The translations under genes and the position numbers were made by a program. Of a stretch of 64,000 nt of DNA, positions 57,167 to 64,000 are shown piece after piece; within the stretch, counting starts at the first letter, position 1; every line of letters starts with the position of its first letter. Below the pieces are notes generated by a model. The model did not search any database. It was not told the DNA's origin and saw only the letters and a list, made by a program, of their open reading frames with translations. Origin of the DNA: Winogradskya humida (lineage in GTDB: Bacteria; Actinomycetota; Actinomycetes; Mycobacteriales; Micromonosporaceae); the NCBI RefSeq assembly GCF_016862215.1, contig NZ_BOMN01000017.1, forward strand, positions 1 through 64,000. The letters run 5' to 3'.

Positions 57167-58497
57167 GTGGGATGCACATCGCGCTCGACCTCTCCTTCAC
57201 GCACACCGAGGGCAAATGGGCCCGCGAGGGCTCCTGGGTCGGCCTGGACTTCCCGGACGCCCGGATGTACATCGAGCTGGCCCGCACCGCGGAGCGCGCC
57301 GGCATCGACATGCTCTTCTTCGGTGACGGCACCGGCATCCCGGACACGTGGCAGGGCTCGATCGACGCGGCCGTGGAGTGGGGCATCCAGTGGCCCCGCC
57401 ACGACATGAGCCCGATCATCGCGGCCATGTCCACGGCCACCGAGCACATCGGCTTCGGCCTGACGTACTCCTCGACGTTCATGCACCCGTTCTACGTGGC
57501 GCGGCTGCTGAACTCCCTCGACCACGTCACCGGCGGGCGGATCGCGTTCAACGTGGTCGCCTCCACCCGCAGCGCCGACGCCGGCAACTACGGCTTCGAC
57601 AAGCTGATGGAGCACGGCCTGCGCTACGAGCGCATGGAAGAGTTCATCGACGTCTGCCAGGCGTTGTGGGCGTCGGTCGCCCCGGACGCGATCATCCGGG
57701 ACCGCGCGACGGGCCGGTTCGCCGACCCGGCCAAGGTGCACGCGATCGACCACCACGGGCAGTTCTTCGACGTGAAGGGGCCGCTGCCGAGCGTACCCAG
57801 CCCGCAGGTGTCGCCGGTGCTCGTGCAGGCCGGCAACTCCCCGCGCGGCATCGCGGCCTCCGCCCGGTTCGCCGACCTGATCTTCGGGTTCGGGGGCAGC
57901 GTCGCCGGGCAGCAGCGGCACCGCACGATGCTCGACACCGCGCTGAGCGAGCAGGGCCGCGACCCGGCCAAGGTCGGTATCCTCTGGGCCACCCAGATGA
58001 TCGTGGGGCGGACCAAGGAGGAGGCGCAGGCGCGGCGCGAGGAGGTGCTGAGCTTCTGGAGCGAGGAGGCCGTCGGCGCGTACCTCTCGCACAACGCCGG
58101 CATCGACTTCTCCAAGCTGCCGGCCACATTCGCGGTGGGTGAGCTCAAGCGCCAGGCCCTGGAGGCGCAGGCCTCCCCCGGTGGCCTGATCGGCACGCTC
58201 ATCACCGAGCACGGCGAGGACTACCAGATGAGCCGGACCGAGTTCTTCGAGCACGGCTGGCGCAGCGCGACCGGCATGGACCACACCCTCTGCGGCGACC
58301 CGGCCACCCTGGCGGACCACCTGGAGGAGAACTTCGCGGCCACCGGCGCGCGGGGCGGCTACATGCTGTCCAGCCCGCTCGCCATGCCGCACGGCTACAG
58401 CGACATCGCGGAACTGCTGGTTCCGGAGCTGCGCCGGCGCGGGGCCCTGGCCCCGAAGTACCCCGGTAGAACTCTGCGCGAGAACCTAGCGCTCTGA
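57163..58497 (+). CDS. NtaA/SnaA/DszA-type FMN-dependent LLM monooxygenase
   Basis: A 444-residue monooxygenase of the nitrilotriacetate/dibenzothiophene-sulfone branch: HIALDLSFTHTEGKWAR, ERAGIDMLFFGDGTG, TYSSTFMHPFYVARL, RIAFNVVASTRS, VLVQAGNSPRG and RRRGALAPKYPGRTLRENL (in part). Such enzymes attack C-N or C-S bonds with reduced FMN from a partner reductase. It starts ATG overlapping the RutB-like stop and ends one base into the MFS gene. DszA relatives also use flavin-N5 chemistry, which is a link to the RutA-like gene. Confidence 0.92.
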   Translation: MSGMHIALDLSFTHTEGKWAREGSWVGLDFPDARMYIELARTAERAGIDMLFFGDGTGIPDTWQGSIDAAVEWGIQWPRHDMSPIIAAMSTATEHIGFGLTYSSTFMHPFYVARLLNSLDHVTGGRIAFNVVASTRSADAGNYGFDKLMEHGLRYERMEEFIDVCQALWASVAPDAIIRDRATGRFADPAKVHAIDHHGQFFDVKGPLPSVPSPQVSPVLVQAGNSPRGIAASARFADLIFGFGGSVAGQQRHRTMLDTALSEQGRDPAKVGILWATQMIVGRTKEEAQARREEVLSFWSEEAVGAYLSHNAGIDFSKLPATFAVGELKRQALEAQASPGGLIGTLITEHGEDYQMSRTEFFEHGWRSATGMDHTLCGDPATLADHLEENFAATGARGGYMLSSPLAMPHGYSDIAELLVPELRRRGALAPKYPGRTLRENLAL

Positions 58498-59729
58498 TGG
58501 CTCAACCCGATACTCGGCCGGTTTCCTCGACGGCCGAGCAGACAGTGCTGCTCTGCGCCCTGATCGGGACAGCGCAGATGACCTGGGGGGTGGTCGTCCC
58601 CGTGCTGCCGCTCTTCCTGGACCGGTACGGCATAGCCGCCGGGCTGCTCGGCACGGTGGTGACCGCGTTCGGGGTGGGTCGGGTCGTCGCCAACGTCCCG
58701 GCCGGGCTCGCCCTGCGCCGGATCGCCGCACGGCCGTACCTCCGCACGGTAATGATCGCATTGGCCGCCGTGACTGCGTGCACCGGGCTGGCACATTCGG
58801 CCGGAGCCCTGATCGGGCTGCGGCTGATCGCCGGGGTCCTCGGCGGGGCGGCCGTGACGATCGGCTTCGCGGTGCTGGTGGCGGGCTCGCCGCCGGGGCG
58901 CCGCGGTGCCGTCATGGCGACCGCCACGGTGGTGCAGATGAGCGCCGGCGCGATCGGGTCGGTGCTCGGCGGGGCCGTCGTCGGGTTCGCCGGGCCGTCC
59001 TGGACGTTCGCGGTCGCGGCGGTGCCGGTGCTGGCGTGCCTGCTCTGGGACGCCGCCCGGCCGGCCACGCAGTACTGGACCACTCCGGCACCGGCAGCGC
59101 CGCCGGTCGCCGGGGCACCGAAGGTCTCGCTGTGGCGCGGCACCGGGCGTACGTGGCTGCTGGTGGCGCTCTGCGGGTTGTCGTTCGCGACGTTCTTCGC
59201 CCGGTTCGCCGGGGAGCAGGGGCTGGTGCCGGTCATCGCGTACGGCACCGGCGGGCTGACCCCCTTCACCCTGGGCCTGGCCACCGCCGCCGGGACCCTG
59301 GTCAGCCTCGCGGCGATGCCGCTGGTCGGCCGCTGGGTGGACGGGGGCGCCCGGGCCAGGCTGCTGGTACCGGGCGGGATCGCCGCCGCCACGGGGCTGT
59401 TCCTGCTGCCCCTGATGCACGTCCCGGCCGGTTTCGCGGCGGCGATCGTCGTGTACTCGGTCGGCACCGGGGTCGTCGGGATCCTGCCGGGGGTGATCAC
59501 CGGGGACGCGTACCCGGCGGAGGCCGCGGGTGGCATCGTCGGTCTCACCCGCACCGCCGGTGATCTCGGCGCCGCGATCGGGCCGGTCTCGGTCTTCGCG
59601 GTCGCCGATCTGGCCGGTAACACCGCGGCGTGTGCGGTCCTCGCCGTGCTCGTATTCCTTGCAGTAGGTGGCCTCATCGCGGCCCTGCCCCGGCGGCAGG
59701 CGCCTGTCCTGGCGGGAGCAGTTTCATGA
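58497..59729 (+). CDS. MFS transporter, 12-helix
   Basis: A 410-residue permease with twelve hydrophobic segments in two halves (LIGTAQMTWGVVVPVLPLFL in helix 1; LRRIAARPYLRTV loop; LIGLRLIAGVLGGAAVTIGF in helix 4-5). It shares one base with the previous stop. It could import a second substrate, or export a product, of the monooxygenase pathway; direction cannot be told. Its stop overlaps the riboflavin kinase ATG. Confidence 0.9.
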   Translation: MAQPDTRPVSSTAEQTVLLCALIGTAQMTWGVVVPVLPLFLDRYGIAAGLLGTVVTAFGVGRVVANVPAGLALRRIAARPYLRTVMIALAAVTACTGLAHSAGALIGLRLIAGVLGGAAVTIGFAVLVAGSPPGRRGAVMATATVVQMSAGAIGSVLGGAVVGFAGPSWTFAVAAVPVLACLLWDAARPATQYWTTPAPAAPPVAGAPKVSLWRGTGRTWLLVALCGLSFATFFARFAGEQGLVPVIAYGTGGLTPFTLGLATAAGTLVSLAAMPLVGRWVDGGARARLLVPGGIAAATGLFLLPLMHVPAGFAAAIVVYSVGTGVVGILPGVITGDAYPAEAAGGIVGLTRTAGDLGAAIGPVSVFAVADLAGNTAACAVLAVLVFLAVGGLIAALPRRQAPVLAGAVS

Positions 59730-60115
59730 CGATCAAGGGTCCTGTTGTCACGGGTGCCGGGCGGGGCCGGGACCTCGGCTTCCCCACGGCCAACATCGGC
59801 GTCGAGGACGAGGCGTCGATCCCCGCGGACGGCGTCTACCTCGCCTGGTTCGCGCTCGACGGCGGACCGGACCGGGCGGCGCTGCTGTCGGTCGGCACCA
59901 ACCCGACGTTCGACGGGGACCGGCGCACCGCCGAGGCGTACGTCCTGGACGTCGACGAGGACATGTACGGCCGGCACGCGCAGGTGCGCATCGTCACTCT
60001 GATCCGGGGGCAGATCAAGTTCGACTCGATCGATGCCCTGATCACCCAGATGCAGGCCGACGAACGCCGGGGCCGGGAACTGCTCGCGGGGCTCGGCGAC
60101 GGGGAGCCGCGATGA
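59726..60115 (+). CDS. Stand-alone riboflavin kinase domain protein
   Basis: A 129-residue protein equal to the RFK domain of RibF: VVTGAGRGRDLGFPTANIGV (ATP/flavin loop), GVYLAWFAL, VGTNPTF and AEAYVLDVDEDMYG. It lacks the N-terminal FMN adenylyltransferase of the usual bifunctional RibF, so it should make FMN from riboflavin and not go on to FAD. Coupled by ATGA on both sides. It fits a local FMN supply for the monooxygenases; a direct catabolic role is an alternative. Confidence 0.9.
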   Translation: MTIKGPVVTGAGRGRDLGFPTANIGVEDEASIPADGVYLAWFALDGGPDRAALLSVGTNPTFDGDRRTAEAYVLDVDEDMYGRHAQVRIVTLIRGQIKFDSIDALITQMQADERRGRELLAGLGDGEPR

Positions 60116-60579
60116 TCACTTCTGTCCTGACACGTCGTAGGCTTGGCGGCATGCTGGAGGATGCCGACCCCACCACGACCGAGAAGGGCTGGCGGCGCTT
60201 CGGCCCGGACAGCGTCGAGCGCGGCATGTTGCTGGCGCTCAGCGAGACCTTCGGGACGGAGCTGCGGCCCCGCTCCATCGACCTGGGTGACGGCACCTGG
60301 CTCGAGATCGAGGGCGCCGACGACAGCTGCTCGATCCTCATCCAGATCATCGGCAACCAGGGCAAGTTCACCTCGCAGCTGCGCAACAAGGTCATGGCCG
60401 ACATGTTCAAACTGACCTGGCTGCGCACCGCGCTGTTCCCGGAGAGCCGCATCGTGCTCTGCGTCAGCGAGACCGCCGCACAGGTGTTCACCCCCGCCGG
60501 GTGGAGCACCAAGGCGGCCCGCGATCTCGGCATCGAGATCTGGCTCTTCGCCGACGGCAAACTCGTGACCCTGATCTAG
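60112..60579 (+). CDS. Hypothetical protein, possible PD-(D/E)XK-like fold
   Basis: A 155-residue protein in the coupled island, starting ATG over the previous stop (ATG 60151 is an alternative). The core SILIQIIGNQGKFTSQLRNKVMADMFKLTWLR (seen as GKFTSQLRNKVMADMFKLTW) and IVLCVSETAAQVFTPAGW resemble actinobacterial proteins with a nuclease-like strand-helix layout, but the usual acidic residue appears as Gln. Function unknown. Its place between riboflavin kinase and FMN reductase is unexplained. Confidence 0.7.
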   Translation: MITSVLTRRRLGGMLEDADPTTTEKGWRRFGPDSVERGMLLALSETFGTELRPRSIDLGDGTWLEIEGADDSCSILIQIIGNQGKFTSQLRNKVMADMFKLTWLRTALFPESRIVLCVSETAAQVFTPAGWSTKAARDLGIEIWLFADGKLVTLI

Positions 60580-60613
60580 CTCAGCCTTCAGCACACATAA
60601 GGAACCATCTCTC

Positions 60614-61147
60614 ATGAAGATCGCCATCGTGGTGGGCAACCCCAACCCGAAGTCACGCACCCTGCAGACCGCCGAGGCCGTCGCGGACGCCGTGACCGGC
60701 CTGTGGCACGGGATCGAGACCGAGCGGGTCGTCATCGATCTCGCCGACCACGCGGAGAAGCTGTTCGCGTGGGAGGACCCGGAGCTCACGGCGCTGAACG
60801 CGGAGGTCGCGGCGAGCGACATCCTGATCGTGGCGTCCCCCACCTACAAGGCCACCTACACCGGCATGCTCAAGGCGTTCCTGGACCGCTACGGCAACAA
60901 CGGCCTCGCCGGCGTCGTCGCCATCCCGGTGATGACCGGCGCGGCCAGCCTGCACGCCCTCGCCGTGGAGGCCTACCTGCGGCCGCTGCTCGTCGAGCTG
61001 GGCGCCAGCGTCCCGACCCGCGGGCTCTACATGACCATGCCGAAGATGGACGAGCTGACCTCGATCGCCGCCGCCTGGGGCGCGGACGCCGCCCCCGCGC
61101 TGCGCGCCGCCCTCTCCTCCTCGTTCTCGGAGTCCCGCCATGGCTGA
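60614..61147 (+). CDS. NADPH-dependent FMN reductase (SsuE/MsuE type)
   Basis: A 177-residue flavodoxin-fold reductase: IAIVVGNPNPKSRTLQTAEA (phosphate loop), LIVASPTYKATYTGMLKAFLD (flavin loop) and VVAIPVMTGAASLHAL. It matches the SsuE/MsuE reductases that supply reduced FMN to two-component monooxygenases. Separated from the previous gene by 34 bp, and overlapping the next gene by 8 bp. Clear partner for the LLM enzymes. Confidence 0.93.
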   Translation: MKIAIVVGNPNPKSRTLQTAEAVADAVTGLWHGIETERVVIDLADHAEKLFAWEDPELTALNAEVAASDILIVASPTYKATYTGMLKAFLDRYGNNGLAGVVAIPVMTGAASLHALAVEAYLRPLLVELGASVPTRGLYMTMPKMDELTSIAAAWGADAAPALRAALSSSFSESRHG

Positions 61148-61634
61148 GATCCCTATCCCCAGCCGCGAGTTCCGCAGGGTCCTGGGCGGTTTCGCCTCCG
61201 GTGTCACGGTCATCACCGCGATGGTGGACGGCGTCCCGGTCGGCATGACCTGCCAGTCGTTCTTCAGCCTGTCGCTGGACCCGCCGCTGGTCGCGTTCTC
61301 GCCGTCGCGGCGCTCCGCGTCCTACCCGCTGATCCGGCAGTCCGGCTCGTTCTGCGTGAACATCCTCGAGGCGTCCCAGCAGGCGCTCTGCGAGCAGTTC
61401 TCCCGGACCGGCACGGACAAGTGGAAGGGCGTCAGCTGGACGACCGGCGTGACCGGCAGCCCGCTGCTCGAGGGGGCCCTCGCCTCGATCGACTGCCGCC
61501 TCGACCAGGAGCTGGAGACCGGCGACCACTACCTGACCATCGGCCGGGTCGTCGAGCTCGACGCCGTCGAGGGGCGCGAGCCGCTGCTGTTCTTCAACGG
61601 CGGTTACGAGCGGCTCTGCGGCACGGCCGCGTAG
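61140..61634 (+). CDS. Flavin reductase (RutF/HpaC-like)
   Basis: A 164-residue flavin-reductase-like domain: RVLGGFASGVTVITAMVDGVPVGMTCQSFFSLSLDPPLVAF, shown as FASGVTVITA and GMTCQSFFSLSLDPPL, then SFCVNILEASQQALCEQFS. It reduces free flavin with NAD(P)H. RutF plays this role for RutA, so this may be its partner, making the second flavin reductase in the island. It ends the operon and abuts the convergent MazF-like gene by one base. Confidence 0.93.
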   Translation: MAEIPIPSREFRRVLGGFASGVTVITAMVDGVPVGMTCQSFFSLSLDPPLVAFSPSRRSASYPLIRQSGSFCVNILEASQQALCEQFSRTGTDKWKGVSWTTGVTGSPLLEGALASIDCRLDQELETGDHYLTIGRVVELDAVEGREPLLFFNGGYERLCGTAA

Positions 61635-61955
61635 TCAGTCACCCAGCTCGAACAGGTTGCGCACGGCCTCGGTGAGGCGGGACATGCTCGCCCCCGTCAC
61701 CATGCCGATGCGCTCCGCACCGATCGACGCCGGCAGCCGCCGCATGCGGTTGATCACCACCACCCCGGTGATCGGGTCCTGCTCCGTGAGGGCCACCGCG
61801 TACGGCGGGAGCTCCGTCACGCCGCGCTGGCGCACGATCGGGGCGCAGAACGGCGACGCGTTCGAGCGCTCGTTGTAGCTGTCGGCGGAGAGCACGATCA
61901 CCCGGTAGCGCAGGTCGGTGCGGCTGCCGATGGTCCAGATCTCGCCGCGGTTCAC
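61635..61955 (-). CDS. MazF/PemK-family endoribonuclease-like protein
   Basis: A 106-residue PemK/MazF-fold protein: MNRGEIWTIG and YRVIVLSADSYNERS at the N-terminus, then GVVVINRMRRLP. Family toxins cut RNA at short motifs. No antitoxin ORF is visible immediately upstream on its strand; the next gene is divergent gnd. So it is either a solitary member or regulated by a distant partner. The stop abuts the island's last gene. Confidence 0.88.
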   Translation of the reverse strand: MNRGEIWTIGSRTDLRYRVIVLSADSYNERSNASPFCAPIVRQRGVTELPPYAVALTEQDPITGVVVINRMRRLPASIGAERIGMVTGASMSRLTEAVRNLFELGD

Positions 61956-62069
61956 GCGCCGAGCGTACCGTCGGGGCGATCACCTGACGTCAGCGCCGTC
62001 GGACCATTGCGGTCCGGCGGCGCTGTGACGCGTACATGTGCAGGTCGAAGGCTGTTCGAACTTTCTCCG

Positions 62070-62086
62070 TTGTTAATCCGTAACAA
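62070..62086. promoter_or_regulatory. Palindrome in the gnd promoter region
   Basis: TTGTTA (62070-62075) and TAACAA (62081-62086) are inverted with a 5-bp spacer, about 46 bp upstream of the gnd ATG. It lies in an AT-rich stretch that likely contains the promoter, and may be a repressor or sugar-response site. The binding protein is unknown. Confidence 0.5.
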
Positions 62087-62131
62087 TAGACGGACGGCGT
62101 GCGACGACGCTCGCGTGGAGGAAGGACGTTC

Positions 62132-63565
62132 ATGACGCAGAAGGCACAGATCGGCGTAACCGGCCTGGCAGTGATGGGCCGCAATCTGGCTCGTAACTTC
62201 GCCCGGCACGGCCACACGGTCGCTTTGCACAACCGTAGCTACCACCGCACCAAGGAACTGGTCGAGAACTTCGGCGAGGAGGGCACCTTCCTGCCCGCCG
62301 AGACCGCCGAGGACTTCGTGGCGAGCCTCGAGAAGCCCCGCCGCGTGATCATCATGGTCAAGGCCGGCAAGCCCACCGACGACGTCATCGACGAGTTCGC
62401 GCCGCTGCTCGAAGAGGGCGACATGCTCATCGACGCGGGCAACGCCCACTTCGCCGACACCCGCCGGCGCGAGGCCGCCCTCAAGGCCAAGGGCCTGCAC
62501 TTCGTCGGCACCGGCGTCTCCGGCGGTGAGGAGGGCGCGCTGCACGGCCCCTCGATCATGCCCGGCGGCTCGAAGGAGTCCTACAAGGCGCTCGGCCCGC
62601 TGCTCGAGGACATCTCCGCCAAGGTCGACGGCGAACCCTGCTGCGTCCACGTCGGCCCCGACGGCGCCGGGCACTTCGTCAAGATGGTGCACAACGGCAT
62701 CGAGTACGCCGACATGCAGCTCATCGCCGAGGCGTACGACCTGTTGCGCCAGGCGGGTGGCCACTCCCCGGCCGACATCGCCGAGATCTTCACCGGCTGG
62801 AACGAGGGCCGGCTCGGCTCCTACCTGATCGAGATCACGGCCGAGGTCCTCAAGCAGGTCGACCCCGACAGCGGCAAGCCGTTCGTGGACATCGTCGTCG
62901 ACCAGGCCGAGCAGAAGGGCACCGGCCGCTGGACCGTCCAGTCCGCCCTCGACCTGGGCGTCCCCGTCAGCGGCATCGCCGAGGCCGTCTTCGCCCGCGC
63001 CCTGTCCGGCGGCGCGGACGTCCGATCGGCAGCCGCCAAGGCCGGTCTCCCCGGGCCGACCGCCTCCACCGTGGGTGGCGACCTGCAGGCCGACGTCGAA
63101 CAGGCGCTGTTCGCCTCCAAGATCGTGGCGTACGCGCAGGGCTTCCAGCAGATCCAGGCCGCCAGCGCGGAGTACGACTGGGAGATCGACCCGGGCGCCA
63201 TGGCCAAGATCTGGCGCGCGGGCTGCATCATCCGCGCCAAGTTCCTCGACTTCATCAAGCAGGCGTACGACAAGGACCAGAACCTCGCCACCCTGCTCGT
63301 CGACGACTACTTCCTGGACGCCGTCGCCGGTGCCCAGGACGCCTGGCGCCGCGTGGTCGTCACCGCCGCCGAGCAGGGCATCCCCGCCCCCGGCTTCGCG
63401 TCGGCCCTCGCCTACTACGACGGCCTGCGAGCCAAGCGCCTCCCCGCCGCCCTGATCCAGGGCCAGCGGGACTTCTTCGGCGCCCACACGTACCACCGCA
63501 CCGACAAGGAAGGCGCGTTCCACACCCTGTGGGCCGCCGACGGCCGCAAGGAAATCTCCGCCTAG
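62132..63565 (+). CDS. gnd: 6-phosphogluconate dehydrogenase, decarboxylating
   Basis: A 477-residue enzyme of the pentose phosphate pathway, converting 6-phosphogluconate to ribulose 5-phosphate with NADP. It shows GLAVMGRNLARNFARHGHTV (Rossmann, NADP), NRSYHRT, DAGNAHFADTRRRE, GTGVSGGEEGALHGPSIMPG, and FVKMVHNGIEYADMQLIAEA with catalytic Lys/Asn, then the helical C-domain. GGAGG at 62117-62121 precedes the ATG. Full length, with a 10-bp-stem terminator after it. Confidence 0.97.
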   Translation: MTQKAQIGVTGLAVMGRNLARNFARHGHTVALHNRSYHRTKELVENFGEEGTFLPAETAEDFVASLEKPRRVIIMVKAGKPTDDVIDEFAPLLEEGDMLIDAGNAHFADTRRREAALKAKGLHFVGTGVSGGEEGALHGPSIMPGGSKESYKALGPLLEDISAKVDGEPCCVHVGPDGAGHFVKMVHNGIEYADMQLIAEAYDLLRQAGGHSPADIAEIFTGWNEGRLGSYLIEITAEVLKQVDPDSGKPFVDIVVDQAEQKGTGRWTVQSALDLGVPVSGIAEAVFARALSGGADVRSAAAKAGLPGPTASTVGGDLQADVEQALFASKIVAYAQGFQQIQAASAEYDWEIDPGAMAKIWRAGCIIRAKFLDFIKQAYDKDQNLATLLVDDYFLDAVAGAQDAWRRVVVTAAEQGIPAPGFASALAYYDGLRAKRLPAALIQGQRDFFGAHTYHRTDKEGAFHTLWAADGRKEISA

Positions 63566-63570
63566 TCCTC

Positions 63571-63596
63571 TGGGCCGGCCCTCCCGGGCCGGCCCA
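63571..63596 (+). terminator. Strong hairpin after gnd
   Basis: TGGGCCGGCC (63571-63580) and GGCCGGCCCA (63587-63596) form a perfect 10-bp GC stem with a 6-nt loop, 6 bp after the gnd stop. It lacks a T-run, as is usual in high-GC actinomycetes. Confidence 0.8.
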
Positions 63597-63634
63597 TCAC
63601 TACGCCGTCACTCCCCCACGCCGAAGTGAGCCCC

Positions 63635-64000
63635 ATGACCACCGATCGCTCCCGCCTGCGCCCCGCCACCTGGCTGGCGATCACCCTCGCCACGGCCTAC
63701 ACCACCCTCGCAGTCGTCATCGGCGTCGCGCAGCTGACCCAGCTCGACGACGGCAGCCTGCTGGGCACCCCGGCGGTCCCCACCTGGGTCCTGGCCCTCA
63801 GCGGCATCTGGCTCCTGACCCTGATCGGCACCCTGGCTGCCATCGCCATCTTCAACCGCCAGCTCCGCAAACTGCCCGGCGCCACCATCCGCCACTGGTT
63901 CACCCGCGTCTTCGTGGCCACCATCTTCGCAACGCTGCTGCTCCAGGGCATCCTCGGCCTCAACCAGCACGACACCACCATCGTGGTGACAACCCTCCGC
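63635..64000 (+). CDS. Membrane protein, 3' end outside window
   Basis: An ORF open to the window edge (122 codons seen). It begins MTTDRSRLRPATWLAITLAT and has three hydrophobic segments (AITLATAYTTLAVVIGVAQL; WVLALSGIWLLTLIGTLAAI; VFVATIFATLLLQGILGL). No family was recognised from this part. It starts 70 bp after the gnd stop, behind the terminator hairpin. Confidence 0.75.
   Translation, partial: MTTDRSRLRPATWLAITLATAYTTLAVVIGVAQLTQLDDGSLLGTPAVPTWVLALSGIWLLTLIGTLAAIAIFNRQLRKLPGATIRHWFTRVFVATIFATLLLQGILGLNQHDTTIVVTTLR

Noticed and set aside
1..64000. tRNA or rRNA genes
   Set aside because: No cloverleaf-like or rRNA-like sequence was noticed by eye; a dedicated scan was not possible.

Overview
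High-GC (roughly 70 percent or more) chromosomal DNA of an actinomycete. GTG and TTG starts, many four-base ATGA/GTGA stop-start overlaps, LLM flavoproteins, a DUF3152 lipoprotein and an ESX-type (type VII secretion) gene pair fit Actinobacteria. The overall style suggests Micromonosporaceae (Actinoplanes-like), but this is an impression, not a proof. No rRNA, tRNA, insertion sequence, prophage or CRISPR array was found.

Layout. 0-3.6 kb: GNAT acetyltransferase, CadD-like transporter, a coupled ATP-grasp/unknown pair, and a decayed nucleotide-kinase-like gene. 3.6-8.6 kb: SfnB-like flavin monooxygenase divergent from a three-gene coupled YcgR/YcgQ-type permease operon; two DnaA-box-like 9-mers lie between them. 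8.6-17.2 kb: surface polysaccharide block (GT2 synthase with a proline repeat tail, GT-C mannosyltransferase-like protein, GH26, GH16 with two discoidin domains) plus a D-amino-acid-oxidase-like gene. 17.2-21.6 kb: DUF1810, a NarL-type two-component pair, and glycogen debranching enzyme GlgX. 21.9-31.1 kb: transport, redox enzymes and regulators, several in divergent regulator/target pairs with palindromic operators. 31.2-35.5 kb: GH115 alpha-glucuronidase coupled to an SGNH esterase. 35.5-40.7 kb: SDR/TetR, SRPBCC/ArsR, MEDS-STAS, phosphoesterase, OsmC. 40.7-48.5 kb: ESX-like protein plus DUF1023 hydrolase, DUF3152, Nudix, serine hydrolase, SDR, a broken TDT transporter and a BKACE enzyme. 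48.5-51.1 kb: PAS-SpoIIE phosphatase and a transglutaminase. 61.6-64 kb: a lone MazF/PemK-like toxin, 6-phosphogluconate dehydrogenase, and a membrane protein cut by the window edge.

The most interesting region is 51.27-61.63 kb, a compact same-strand island of 13 genes. It encodes an ABC importer (ATPase, a 30-residue micro-ORF, permease, two paralogous binding lipoproteins), a RutA-like flavin monooxygenase, a RutB-like amidohydrolase, an NtaA/DszA-type monooxygenase, an MFS transporter, a stand-alone riboflavin kinase, an unknown protein, an SsuE-type FMN reductase and a RutF-like flavin reductase. It looks like a self-sufficient import and oxidative ring/amide-cleavage pathway that makes and reduces its own FMN. 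Its substrate is not known; a uracil-like or flavin/pteridine-like heterocycle is the leading guess.

A second theme is many in-frame GC-rich tandem repeats (18, 24, 30 and 60 bp units) in linker regions of otherwise ordinary proteins, and small duplications of gene 3' ends.
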